From NCBI GenBank assembly GCA_024226235.1, contig JAAELW010000228.1:1-62960 (forward strand): a stretch of DNA of 62,960 nucleotides. The letters are read 5' to 3'. Every line of letters starts with the position of its first letter. Position 1 is the stretch's first letter. The DNA comes from a bacterium. Its GTDB lineage: Bacteria > Myxococcota_A > UBA9160 > UBA6930. The position numbers were made by a program, and so were the translations under genes. The notes beneath the pieces were generated by a model. That model was given only the letters and a program-made list of their open reading frames with translations, did not search any database and was not told where the DNA came from. Positions 51,781 to 60,744 of the stretch are shown one piece after another.

Positions 51781-51885
51781 ATCTCCGGTCAGAGGCCCCC
51801 TTTCGTAGCGATCAGGCTCCCGGGTTACCCAGGTTCGTGCATCTCTCGATCGAAGCCTCCTTTACGAACCTGAATCGGAGACCGA

Positions 51886-52191
51886 ATGAGCAAGAAGCTC
51901 TATGTGGGCAATCTGCCCTTCCGCACGAACGACGACGAGTTGCGCGACCTTTTTTCGCCCCATGGCAACGTGCTATCTGCACGCGTCATCACCGACCGTG
52001 AGACCGGTCGCTCCCGAGGCTTCGGCTTCGTCGAGTTTGAAAACGGTGAAGACGCCGACAAGGGCATGCGTGCCCTGGACGGCAGCGACATGGGGGGCCG
52101 CCCCCTGCGCGTCAACGAGGCGGAAGACCGCCGCGGTGGCGGCGGCGGTGGTGGTGGCGGTGGTGGTGGAGGCGGCGGCCGCCGCTTCTAG
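51886..52191 (+). CDS. RRM-type glycine-rich RNA-binding protein
   Basis: 101 aa. One RRM domain (residues 2-80) with RNP2 KLYVGNLPF and RNP1 SRGFGFVEF, then an Arg-Gly tail of about 20 residues, almost all Gly. This is the cyanobacterial Rbp/eukaryotic GRP-like layout found in many proteobacteria. It binds RNA or single-stranded nucleic acid and is often cold-induced. Its stop overlaps that of the convergent FG-GAP gene through a shared CTAG. Confidence 0.93.
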   Translation: MSKKLYVGNLPFRTNDDELRDLFSPHGNVLSARVITDRETGRSRGFGFVEFENGEDADKGMRALDGSDMGGRPLRVNEAEDRRGGGGGGGGGGGGGGGRRF

Positions 52192-53855
52192 CCGCCTCTT
52201 CCGAGACTCATCAGGATTTCGAGGCGGACCCGCTCGCGCGGTTCCGTCTCGTCCTGCGTGCGAGCCCGGCGTGCCTCTTCGGCGCGTCGGGCTCGTTTGC
52301 GTTCGGTGCGGCGCCGTTTCACCGCATGAAACCCGTGGCCATCGATCTGGTCCTTCACCGGGCGCGTACCGTGATAGGCGAAGAGATCCGTGCGGCCGTC
52401 TCCATCCGCGTCGATCAGATCGTAGGCCAGCGTCGATTCGAACGGCACCTCCCGATCGGGTGAGCTCGAGTAGCGCGCGTCCGCGTTGCCCCAATAGATC
52501 CGCAGCTTGTCGCCGCCATCGTCCGCGACCAGATCCGCGAAACCATCGCCATCGATATCGGCCCGGAAATCGAGCAGCGGCGCGATGCGACCCGTCGGCC
52601 GTGCCTGGTTGCCGAACAACAGCTTGAGAATGTCGAGCTTGTAGTCGAGCACCACCCGTCGGTCGATCCGTGCGAACTCCTTGCCCTCTTCCTGGCTGTA
52701 GCGTCCGTTGCTTCCCAGCAAGAAGATGCGCAGCTGCCAACGCAAGGCGTTCTGGGTAATCACCTTCACGGCCTGGGACGGTGCGAAGTGGAAGAACGGA
52801 ACCACCAGGTCACGGGTTCCGTTTCCGTCCAGGTCCACCAGGTTGAAATCCGGCGTGACGCTTTCGGAACGCACCCGCTGATCGGGCAACTCCGGATAGC
52901 TGCCGTCGGGACGCGAGAAGAAGATGGCCCGATCCATCCGGGTACGCTCCTCCGAACTCCCCCACTTCGTGAGGATCAGGTCCGCCCGGCCGTCGAGATC
53001 GAGCTGGGCGAAGCTCGTCACTTCGCCGGTGAATGATGAGTCGAGTTCATTGCCGGCCAACGTGCTGCGCTCGATCGTCCGGGAAGGCTGGCTCGGCAGG
53101 CTTCCGACCTCATCCTGCAGGAATACGCGAAGGACATTGTCGAGTTGGGTCACCACGTCCAGGCGGCCGTCTCCGTCCCAATCGAAGACGTGCAGGTCGG
53201 GGGTATTCATCTCGCTGGTCACGCGGCTCTGGAAGCCGCTACGCAGCGCTGCATTCACATCCGCTCCGCGGCTGGCCAGGCGGTAGAGCACGATGGCAGG
53301 GCTCTCCAGCAATTGGGTGCTGCCATCCGGTTTCACCCAGGTGGGTCCATCGGAGCCGGGAAGGAGCAATTCGTCCCGCCCGTCGCCGTTGAGATCGAAG
53401 AGCAGATCGAGGGGGCGCGGAACATCCGGGTCGGTCGCAGTGAAGACGGACGAAACCTCCGTCATCAGGTGACGCGGGCCCAGCCGGCCTGCTTCGAATG
53501 CCGACCAGACGATGCCCGTGGCGGTGACCATCACCAGCTCGGAACCTGGCGCGGGATCCACATTCCCGACATCGAAGGCACGAACGTCCTCGGGGAGGTC
53601 GATGATTTCGCAGCCGTCGAACTTCTTCTCAGGTCGCTGGAAACAGACCGCTAAGTGGTAGTCGTGGCGGTCACCAGGAGCCGCGTGAACCACCAACACA
53701 TCGTGTCGACCGTCCCCGTCGACATCTGCCAGCAGATGATCCTCGATCTTGCCCGGAAACTCGATCTTCGAGCGTACGAAGAGATCCTCTGTTGAACCTG
53801 CAGCAGCACCAGTCACGACCATGAGTACGACGAGCAGTGCCCGTACGCCCGTCAT
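52188..53855 (-). CDS. Exported FG-GAP/VCBS-repeat protein
   Basis: 555 aa; ATG 53855 overlaps the permease stop (ATGA), so the track's longer start is wrong. A signal peptide (ALLVVLMVVTGAAAG) precedes about seven calcium-binding-like FG-GAP repeats: DVDGDGRHDVLVV, DLNGDGRDELLLP, DWDGDGRLDVVT, DLDGRADLILT, DLDGNGTRDLVVP, DIDGDGFADLVAD, DADGDGRTDLFAY. A short basic/charged tail (RRTERKRARRAEEARRARTQ) ends it. It is last in the ALDH-ligase-ABC operon, which suggests a secreted partner of the transporter. Confidence 0.88.
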   Translation of the reverse strand: MTGVRALLVVLMVVTGAAAGSTEDLFVRSKIEFPGKIEDHLLADVDGDGRHDVLVVHAAPGDRHDYHLAVCFQRPEKKFDGCEIIDLPEDVRAFDVGNVDPAPGSELVMVTATGIVWSAFEAGRLGPRHLMTEVSSVFTATDPDVPRPLDLLFDLNGDGRDELLLPGSDGPTWVKPDGSTQLLESPAIVLYRLASRGADVNAALRSGFQSRVTSEMNTPDLHVFDWDGDGRLDVVTQLDNVLRVFLQDEVGSLPSQPSRTIERSTLAGNELDSSFTGEVTSFAQLDLDGRADLILTKWGSSEERTRMDRAIFFSRPDGSYPELPDQRVRSESVTPDFNLVDLDGNGTRDLVVPFFHFAPSQAVKVITQNALRWQLRIFLLGSNGRYSQEEGKEFARIDRRVVLDYKLDILKLLFGNQARPTGRIAPLLDFRADIDGDGFADLVADDGGDKLRIYWGNADARYSSSPDREVPFESTLAYDLIDADGDGRTDLFAYHGTRPVKDQIDGHGFHAVKRRRTERKRARRAEEARRARTQDETEPRERVRLEILMSLGRGG

Positions 53856-54727
53856 AGCGTGAAGTCCCGCTTGCGGACGCCGATCGCCGAGATCGTGAAG
53901 AAGAGAGCGAGGTGACAGCCACATACCACCAACATCCGTTGGATGGGAGGGATCCACCAACTCTCGATGGCGACTCCTGTCGTCAAGTCATCGAGCACAC
54001 CCAGCGGAACCAGTGGCTGCTTCGGCAGGGAAAGGGAGCTGAACGACAGCAAGAAGGATTCACCACCCGACGAGACCGTCAATCCGAGACTCGCGGGAAT
54101 GACGGAGATCGCCCCGAGCACGAAGAAGAAGATGAGTCCGATGATGATGGCCCCGCCCATCGTGCTCGAAAAGGCCGAAACGGCCACGCCCATGGCCGCA
54201 ACGCTGGCGAAGCCAAGGATCAAGAAGAAGGTACCGAGGGCGAATTGTCCGAGTACGTAGCCACCGCTGAAGATCACGTAGCCGTTCTCGGTCAGATCGC
54301 CCAGTCCGTAGTAGGCGGCGCCACCACTGAGTGCCACCGCCCAGAGCAGGGCCACATTCAGTGTCACCATTCCCAGAGCCGTCACATATTTCGAAACGAG
54401 CAGCTCCATACGCGTTACAGGGCGGGTCAAGATGCACTTGACGGTGGAGTTCGACACGTCGATCGCGAACAGGATGCAGACGAGCACGTAGACGATGGGC
54501 ATCGATACGTCGACGAGCCGATTCACCACCGAGAGGGCGAAGTCGTAGCCGGAGTCTGCAGTGACGTTGGCCGTCTGCTCGATCCGGTAGAAGATCATCA
54601 TGCCGGAAACCGCGAGTATCGCGATCGCGACGAAGCCTGAGACCACTACCCAATAGCGTGAGAGTTTCGTCACGTCAGCGCGCACCAGCCGCGCCACGGT
54701 TCGAACAAATCCGAGAAGAGTCGTCAT
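53852..54727 (-). CDS. ABC-2-type transporter permease
   Basis: 291 aa with six membrane helices (VVSGFVAIAILAVSGMMIFY, PIVYVLVCILFAIDVSN, FALGTFFLILGFASVAAMGVAV, GGAIIIGLIFFFVLGAISVIPASLGL). The conserved FAIDVSNSTVKCILTRPVTRMELLVSKYVTA loop matches ABC2_membrane NosY/CcmB-like subunits that couple to the ATPase. Both ends overlap neighbouring genes by ATGA. It pairs with the upstream ATPase; the substrate may be a lipid or polymer, but this is not shown. Confidence 0.85.
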   Translation of the reverse strand: MTTLLGFVRTVARLVRADVTKLSRYWVVVSGFVAIAILAVSGMMIFYRIEQTANVTADSGYDFALSVVNRLVDVSMPIVYVLVCILFAIDVSNSTVKCILTRPVTRMELLVSKYVTALGMVTLNVALLWAVALSGGAAYYGLGDLTENGYVIFSGGYVLGQFALGTFFLILGFASVAAMGVAVSAFSSTMGGAIIIGLIFFFVLGAISVIPASLGLTVSSGGESFLLSFSSLSLPKQPLVPLGVLDDLTTGVAIESWWIPPIQRMLVVCGCHLALFFTISAIGVRKRDFTL

Positions 54728-55659
54728 TGAATGTCCGACACCTCTCCCGTCAGCTCGACGAAGACCTGTTCGAGGCTGCGTCGCCGGCTGTGCAGGCCAT
54801 GCACGGCGAGCCCTTCCTCGACCAGGACGCGGTTCACCTCGGAAGCTCCGGCTCGACCGTCGACGATCAACTCGAGATGGCCACGGCGGATGCGGCGGGG
54901 CTCGATCTGGAAGCGACGCGTCAACACCTCGGCCGCTGCACTGGTGCGGTCGGGCTCGACCACCAGCTCCACCACACCATCATCCGCCCCGAGCAGTTCG
55001 TCGAGCGAACCCTCCCGAAGCATCCGCCCTTGGGAGATCACCGCAACCCGGTCGCAGATGCGTTCCATCTCGCCGAGCAGGTGGCTCGAGACGAGCACCG
55101 TGGTCTCTCCCTCGTCTCGGATCTGGCGCAGCAGCTCACGGATCTCACGGGTTCCCTGGGGATCGAGCCCATTGGTCGGCTCGTCCAGCACCAGCAGGCG
55201 CGGCTTTTCGAGCATCGCCAGGGCAATGCCCAGACGCTGGCGCATGCCCTGCGAGAAACCGCCGACCTTCTGGCCCGCGCGTCTGAGAAGACCGACCCGA
55301 TCGAGAATTTCGTCGACACGCGCAGCGGGTACACCCCCAGACAACCGCCCAAAAAGCTGGAGATTCTTGTGTGCGGTCAGGAAGGGGTAGAACGCGGGCC
55401 CTTCCACCATCGCCCCGACACAGCGGATCGCGAGCTTGAAGTCCCGGCGGATGTCGTGACCGAAGATCCTCACGCTGCCACCGTCCGGTGCGATCAGCCC
55501 AAGGAGCATCCGGATGGTCGTCGTCTTCCCGGCACCGTTGGGCCCGAGAAAGCCGTAGACCTTGCCTTCCTCGACGGTAAGGCTCAGATCTTCGACAGCT
55601 GAAACGGACCCGAAGCGTTTCTTCAGGTGCTCTGCGACGACCGGCGGGGCGGGGCTCAT
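54724..55659 (-). CDS. ABC transporter ATP-binding protein
   Basis: 311 aa. Walker A GPNGAGKTTT, Q-loop region, signature FSQGMRQRLGIALAML (variant LSGGQ as FSQGM), Walker B LLVLDEPTNGLDP and H-loop VSSHLL are all present. It resembles CcmA/NatA/YadG-type ATPases of ABC-2 exporters and has a C-terminal extension of about 90 residues. It starts 7 bases after the acyl-CoA ligase stop and overlaps the permease start by ATGA. Confidence 0.94.
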   Translation of the reverse strand: MSPAPPVVAEHLKKRFGSVSAVEDLSLTVEEGKVYGFLGPNGAGKTTTIRMLLGLIAPDGGSVRIFGHDIRRDFKLAIRCVGAMVEGPAFYPFLTAHKNLQLFGRLSGGVPAARVDEILDRVGLLRRAGQKVGGFSQGMRQRLGIALAMLEKPRLLVLDEPTNGLDPQGTREIRELLRQIRDEGETTVLVSSHLLGEMERICDRVAVISQGRMLREGSLDELLGADDGVVELVVEPDRTSAAAEVLTRRFQIEPRRIRRGHLELIVDGRAGASEVNRVLVEEGLAVHGLHSRRRSLEQVFVELTGEVSDIQ

Positions 55660-55666
55660 GAAGGGT

Positions 55667-57259
55667 TCAAACCTTGCCCAGGGCTTTCTCGCGAAGAATG
55701 AACTTCTGGACCTTGCCGGTCGCGTTCATCGGCAGCTCCGCGACGAGTTCGATCCGCCGCGGAACCTTGTAGTTGGCCATGTGTTCCCGGCACCAGCTGC
55801 GGAGGTCTTCCGACTTGGGCTCGGTTCCCGGCTCGGGGACGACGACGGCCAGCCCGACCTCACCCATTCGTTCGTCGGGGATGCCGAGTACGGCAACCTG
55901 TGCGATCTGCGGGTGCTCGAACATCAACGCCTCGATCTCAGCCGGATAGCAGTTGAAGCCACCCATGATGAACATATCCTTCTTTCGATCCGTGATGTCG
56001 AGGTAGCCCTGCTCGTCCATCACACCGATGTCGCCGGTGTGCAGCCAGCCGTCGGCGTCGATCGCGTTGCGCGTCTCCTCGGCGTCCTCGAAGTAGCCCT
56101 GCATCACGTTGTAACCGCGCACGATCACCTCACCGGGCTGGCCCCGGGGCACCTCCTTGCGCTCGTCGTCGACACACTGAACCTCGACATCGGGAATCGC
56201 ACGACCCGAACTCCTGGCGATGATTTCCGGGGCGTCACCCTCACGGCACATCGTCGCGATGCCTGTCGATTCGGTGAGGCCGTAGCCTGTGATTACCGTC
56301 TCGAAACCCAGCTCGTCACGCATGCGCCGGATCAGCTCGACAGGCGTCGGTGCCGCGCCCGTCACGGCGAGCCGGAGATGCGAGAGGTCGTACTTCTTCC
56401 GATCCGGGTGCATCAGGATCGATTGGTAGAGCGACGGCACACCGGGGAGTGCACTGATCTGCTCTTCGCCCACGCGCCGGAGCACTTCCGGCACGTCGAA
56501 GACCTTGTGGGGCAGGCAGGTCGCGCCACGCATGATGCACGATAGCCAGCCCGCCTTGTATCCGAAGGCGTGAAAGAACGGGTTCACCACCAGGTAGCGG
56601 TCTCCCTCCCGCAGGCCAACCACCGAACTCCACGACTCGAAGCCGCGCAGGTTCTGCTCGTGGGTCGCCATCACGCCCTTCGGGTTTCCGGTGGTGCCCG
56701 AGGTAAACATGATATCCGCCAGATCTGTGGGTCGGGCAGCAGCGATCCGCTCGCGTGCTGCCTCCACGCTGACGGCATCACCCTCGACGAGAAAGGCGTC
56801 CCAGCTCCTGGCCTTTGCATGCGCGCCGGAAAACAACACGATGCTCTCGAGCGCGGGCAGATCCTGACTCGCCACCATTTCCGCATAGCGTTCGCCCAGG
56901 AACTCTTCGACAGTGAGCACCATGCGCGCACCGCTCTTGCGCAACTGGTAGCCGGCCTCGGAGGCCTTGAAGCGCGTGTTCATCGGTACGAGCACAGCAC
57001 CTGCGGACTGAAGCCCTACCGCCGCCAGCACCCACTCGAGCTGGTTCGGCGCCCAGATGGCCACCCGGTCGCCAGGCTCGAGGCCAGCTGCAATGAACGC
57101 CCTGGCGCTTCGGAGCGCGAGCTCGCCCAACTCGTCGAAGCGCGGCTTGCGATCGCCATCTTCGAAAGCGACGCGCTCAGCAAACCGAGAGGCCGAATCC
57201 TGGACGAGGCGCGGAATCGTGCCCACTGAGGAAGGGCGGAAATCAGCGAGTTCGCTCAT
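55667..57259 (-). CDS. Acyl-CoA synthetase (FadD-like, AMP-binding)
   Basis: 530 aa; ATG with GGAG upstream. A3 motif FTSGTTGNPKGVMATH, A5 GYGLTESTG, A7 LHTGDIGVMDEQGYLDITDRKKDMFIMGGFNCYPAEIE, A10 MNATGKVQKFILREKA. It resembles cyclohexanecarboxylate/3-oxocholest-type FadD3 ligases, which activate carboxylic acids to CoA thioesters. It lies between an aldehyde dehydrogenase, which could supply the acid, and the ABC genes. Confidence 0.92.
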   Translation of the reverse strand: MSELADFRPSSVGTIPRLVQDSASRFAERVAFEDGDRKPRFDELGELALRSARAFIAAGLEPGDRVAIWAPNQLEWVLAAVGLQSAGAVLVPMNTRFKASEAGYQLRKSGARMVLTVEEFLGERYAEMVASQDLPALESIVLFSGAHAKARSWDAFLVEGDAVSVEAARERIAAARPTDLADIMFTSGTTGNPKGVMATHEQNLRGFESWSSVVGLREGDRYLVVNPFFHAFGYKAGWLSCIMRGATCLPHKVFDVPEVLRRVGEEQISALPGVPSLYQSILMHPDRKKYDLSHLRLAVTGAAPTPVELIRRMRDELGFETVITGYGLTESTGIATMCREGDAPEIIARSSGRAIPDVEVQCVDDERKEVPRGQPGEVIVRGYNVMQGYFEDAEETRNAIDADGWLHTGDIGVMDEQGYLDITDRKKDMFIMGGFNCYPAEIEALMFEHPQIAQVAVLGIPDERMGEVGLAVVVPEPGTEPKSEDLRSWCREHMANYKVPRRIELVAELPMNATGKVQKFILREKALGKV

Positions 57260-57314
57260 GACTGGCTCCGATCGGAAGACGTCAGCTGAAAATGGACGCC
57301 AGACGCCCTCACCA

Positions 57315-58703
57315 CTACATGAACCGCTGCGCGATCCGCCGCTTCCGGTCGCTGTACGGTGGGTAGAGGAACTTGAGATCCATCCGGAAGCCGCGCTTCA
57401 GGACCGTCTTGCGGTGGCTGAATGTCTCGAAACTGTATCGGCCATGGTAGGCACCCTGTCCGCTCGGGCCTACGCCGCCAAAGGGAGCACGGGCATCCAT
57501 GATGTGCATCAGCGTGCCGTTCACACACGCGCCACCGGAACTCGTCTCTCGCAGCACTTTCTCGTAGACCGCTTCGTTCTCGGTGAAGACATAGAGGGCC
57601 AGGGGCTTGTCCCTTGTGTTCACGATGCGGATCGCCTCGTCCATGTCTTCCACGGCCAGGACAGGCAGGATCGGACCGAAGATCTCCTCCTGCATGATCG
57701 GTGAATCCAGGTCGACATTGCGCAGCACGGTCGGCGCGATGTAGTTCTGCTCGGCATCGACCTCACCGCCAAAGGCCGGGCTGCCGCTTTCGAGCAGTTT
57801 TGCCAACCGCTCGCAGTGACGCCCGTTCACCACCCGCGCATAATCCGGGGCAGCTTTGGGATCCTCTCCATAGAATCCACGGGTGACGGCCTCGAGCGCC
57901 CCCACCAGCTCTTCTTCGCGATCCCGATGGACGAGCACGTAGTCCGGGGCGATGCAGGTCTGACCCGCGTTCACGAACTTCCCCCAGGCGATCCGCTGCG
58001 CGGTGGTCGCGATGTCCACCTCCCGATCGACCAGACACGGGCTCTTGCCTCCGAGCTCGAGCGTGACGGGCGTCAGGTTCTTCGCTGCGGCTTCCATCAC
58101 GACGCGACCGACGTGACCGTTTCCGGTGTAGAAGATGTGGTCGAAATGCTCCTCGAGTAGTGCGGTGGTCTCGGGCACACCGCCTTCGACGAGAGCAATC
58201 GCTTCGGGGTCGAGGTAGTCCGGGATGAAGCGTGCGAGCGCGGCCGAGGTATGCGGAGTGACCTCCGAAGGCTTCAGCATCACCGCATTGCCCGCGGCAA
58301 TCGCCCCCACCAGCGGCGAGAGCAACAGACCGATCGGGTAGTTCCAGGGCGAAATGATCAACGCCACACCGAGCGGTTCGCGCAGCACGAAAGAGCGACC
58401 GATCAACGGGATCGGCCCGATCCGTTGCGGCCGTGTCCACTTCTTCAGGTTCCGAAGCGCACCGGCGGCCTCCGTCTTCCCCTGGTAGACGTCCATCGCG
58501 ATTGCTTCGAGAGGAGGCTTGCCGAAATCCGCACGCAAGGCTTCCACGAATTCTTCCGCACGATCGGTGCACATCGCCTTGATCCCCTCGAGCTGCTGGC
58601 GGCGCCAGGCGAGGGGACGGGTGCGACCGGAATCGTAGGCGCTGCGCAAGCGCGCCACCGCATCGGGTATCTCGGCGAGATCGGTATGGGGGGCTTCCCT
58701 CAT
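57315..58703 (-). CDS. Aldehyde dehydrogenase, family 3-like
   Basis: 462 aa; ATG with AAGGAG upstream. NAD-dependent ALDH with PWNYPIGLLLSPLVGAIAAGNAVMLKPSE, TLELGGKSPCLVD (Glu), and NAGQTCIAPDYVLVH (Cys nucleophile). Its short length and C-terminal KTVLKRGFRMDLKFLYPPYS are typical of fatty aldehyde dehydrogenases of family 3. It would oxidise a fatty aldehyde to the acid used by the downstream ligase. First gene of the minus-strand operon. Confidence 0.94.
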   Translation of the reverse strand: MREAPHTDLAEIPDAVARLRSAYDSGRTRPLAWRRQQLEGIKAMCTDRAEEFVEALRADFGKPPLEAIAMDVYQGKTEAAGALRNLKKWTRPQRIGPIPLIGRSFVLREPLGVALIISPWNYPIGLLLSPLVGAIAAGNAVMLKPSEVTPHTSAALARFIPDYLDPEAIALVEGGVPETTALLEEHFDHIFYTGNGHVGRVVMEAAAKNLTPVTLELGGKSPCLVDREVDIATTAQRIAWGKFVNAGQTCIAPDYVLVHRDREEELVGALEAVTRGFYGEDPKAAPDYARVVNGRHCERLAKLLESGSPAFGGEVDAEQNYIAPTVLRNVDLDSPIMQEEIFGPILPVLAVEDMDEAIRIVNTRDKPLALYVFTENEAVYEKVLRETSSGGACVNGTLMHIMDARAPFGGVGPSGQGAYHGRYSFETFSHRKTVLKRGFRMDLKFLYPPYSDRKRRIAQRFM

Positions 58704-58768
58704 GGGGGTCTCCTTCGGGTGCGTGGAATGTACCCAAAGCCGCGGCCCACGGGGTGAGGATGTTCTTT

Positions 58769-58809
58769 CCGGATCTGCGCTTCCGCTTCGCTACGCGCTC
58801 CAGATCCGG
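58769..58809 (-). terminator. Hairpin at the end of the HD-GYP gene
   Basis: CCGGATCT (58769-58776) and AGATCCGG (58802-58809) are perfect 8-base arms, with inner GCGC pairing. They overlap the last codons and stop of the HD-GYP gene. No strong U tract, so it is a moderate terminator call. Confidence 0.4.
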
Positions 58810-60743
58810 CCTTCCAGGAAGATCGCCAGCAGATCGGAATCAATGCGTCCCCGGCTTGCCTCATCCTGTAACACGTCGAGAGCCTTCTCCAATGGCAGTG
58901 CCTTCTTGTACGGCCGGTCGGCAGCAGTCAGGGCATCGAAGATGTCGACGATCGTCAGCAGCCGGGTCGGAATGGGGATCGCATCGGCCTCGAGACGACG
59001 TGGATAGCCACTGCCATCGAGCTTCTCGTGGTGGCCCCAGGCGATTTCCTCGACACCACGCAGATCCCGCGTCCAGGGGATCTGGGCCAGGAAGCGGTGC
59101 GTGTAGCTCACATGGGATTGGATCTCGAGGCGCTCCTCTTCGGTGAGGCTGCCGCGGGCGACGCCGAGAAACGCCATGTCATCCTCGTCCAGCAGCCGTT
59201 GCTCGCCGTCGCCGGTTCCGAGGAAGCGATAGGCAGCGACTCGTCGAAGCTCCGCCGGTGCCTCTTCCGGAAGGATCCGCGGCTCGTTCGCGCTCCGAAT
59301 CGCTTGTTCGAAACGATCCAGACGAGAGCGTTCCCCTGCCACTTCTGTTTCGAGTCGCTTTTCGAAGAGATCGAACCCATCGTGGCCCGAAGAGAGCAGG
59401 TAGTTCGCGCGTTCGCGGTGGAAACGCGCATCCAGGGCCTCGCGCGCTCTCGCGATGCGGCCGAATACCCGGACTTCGCGAGGCCGGGGGAGTTTGCGGT
59501 CCTTTCCGAGAACCTGCTCCGAAACGAATACCTTTCCGAAATCGTGAAGAAGTGCCGCATAGCGGAGCTCACGAAGCGACTCCCGACCGAAGCTCACCGC
59601 CGCCAGGCGCCCGCGGCTACAGCGGTCTACTGCGCCTGCGAACGTACAGCTGAGCTCGGCCACTCGAACGGAGTGGCCTGAGGTCCCCGGATCGCGCTGA
59701 TCGAGCGCATCGACCGAGGCTCGAACGAAGCCGTCCAGAAGCCGCTCGATCTCGGCCTGGAGGCGTCCATTCTCGATCGAGACTGCGGCTTGCCCGCCCA
59801 ACGCCGCGGCCATTTGTCGATCGCGGCTTCCGTAGCGTCCGGCAGCCGGATTGATCAGTTGGAGCACGCCCACCAGATCGCCGCGGGGGCTCTTCATCGG
59901 AACGACCAGCACGGCACCCGTCCGGTAGCCCGTGGCTTCATCCATTCGAGGGTCGAAGCGATGGGGCGAGTCGGCCGGCAGGGCGTAGGCGTCGTCGATG
60001 CACAAGATCTCGCCGCTGGCGGCCGCGCGACCCGCGAAGCTCGAGGCATCGATCGTCAGGCGGAGGTCTGGTTGCTCCAGGCCCGGAATCGAGGCGTTCT
60101 GGGTGAGCCGGAAGTGGAGTTCACCGTCTTCCACCAGGTAGAGGCTCCCGGCATCGCTGGTCGTCACCCGCCGGGCCTCGGCGAGAATCCGCGTCAACAG
60201 ATGCTCGGGGTCCCGGTCCTGCATCAGTGCGGCGCCCACCGCAGAGAGCTCGGAGAGATCGCGATCCGCCTGCTCGCGCAGCTGCTCCAGACGCCGCATC
60301 TCCGCGAGGCCCGATGCGTGGAGTGCGGCGGCGCGCAGAGCATCCTGCCAGCCCAGATCGGGTGTAGCACCGGGAAGAGTCAGGAAACGCCTGCCTGCTT
60401 CCGACGCCTGTTCCTCAGCCTTTCCCGGGCAGGCCAGCACCACCCAGGCTGCGGGGAGGGCCCGAAGCCACTCGGCTCCACCGGCTAGAACCAGCTCGGC
60501 ATCGAGCACAAGGACGGCCGGCCCTTCGAGAAGGCTCTGCTGGCTCGGGAGTTGCCGGTACTGGCTCGGCAGCACCTGGGGGCGGGGGCCTTCGGGCACG
60601 ATGGCCTCCAGGCCTGGAACGAGGGCCACAGACGCGAAGAGCTGCTGCTGGTCAAACTGCACGGGCCTGGCATCGGTCGAACCCTCGAGTCCCTGAAACA
60701 CCTGACAGGTCAAGCCAGCGAGGAGTTCGGACGATCGCGACAA
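58791..60743 (-). CDS. GAF-HD-GYP protein (putative c-di-GMP phosphodiesterase)
   Basis: About 650 aa if it starts at TTG 60743 (GCGGGGCG nearby); the track's longer start would overlap the divergent gene. N-terminal 170 residues are of unclear, receiver-like type, then a GAF domain (LLTRILAEARRVTTSDAGSLYLVEDGEL...VLVVPMKSPRGDLVGVLQLINP). Then comes an HD-GYP domain with LLHDFGKVFV and HHEKLDGSGYPRRL, retaining HD and GYP motifs. Such proteins hydrolyse c-di-GMP to GMP. A long helical insert separates HD from GYP, longer than in most HD-GYP domains. Confidence 0.8.
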   Translation of the reverse strand: MSRSSELLAGLTCQVFQGLEGSTDARPVQFDQQQLFASVALVPGLEAIVPEGPRPQVLPSQYRQLPSQQSLLEGPAVLVLDAELVLAGGAEWLRALPAAWVVLACPGKAEEQASEAGRRFLTLPGATPDLGWQDALRAAALHASGLAEMRRLEQLREQADRDLSELSAVGAALMQDRDPEHLLTRILAEARRVTTSDAGSLYLVEDGELHFRLTQNASIPGLEQPDLRLTIDASSFAGRAAASGEILCIDDAYALPADSPHRFDPRMDEATGYRTGAVLVVPMKSPRGDLVGVLQLINPAAGRYGSRDRQMAAALGGQAAVSIENGRLQAEIERLLDGFVRASVDALDQRDPGTSGHSVRVAELSCTFAGAVDRCSRGRLAAVSFGRESLRELRYAALLHDFGKVFVSEQVLGKDRKLPRPREVRVFGRIARAREALDARFHRERANYLLSSGHDGFDLFEKRLETEVAGERSRLDRFEQAIRSANEPRILPEEAPAELRRVAAYRFLGTGDGEQRLLDEDDMAFLGVARGSLTEEERLEIQSHVSYTHRFLAQIPWTRDLRGVEEIAWGHHEKLDGSGYPRRLEADAIPIPTRLLTIVDIFDALTAADRPYKKALPLEKALDVLQDEASRGRIDSDLLAIFLEGRIWSA

Positions 60744-60744
60744 G

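Noticed and set aside
51886-52191. Gly-run tail of the RRM gene as a frameshift artefact
   Set aside because: The Arg-Gly tail is usual for bacterial glycine-rich RRM proteins and ends at a proper stop.
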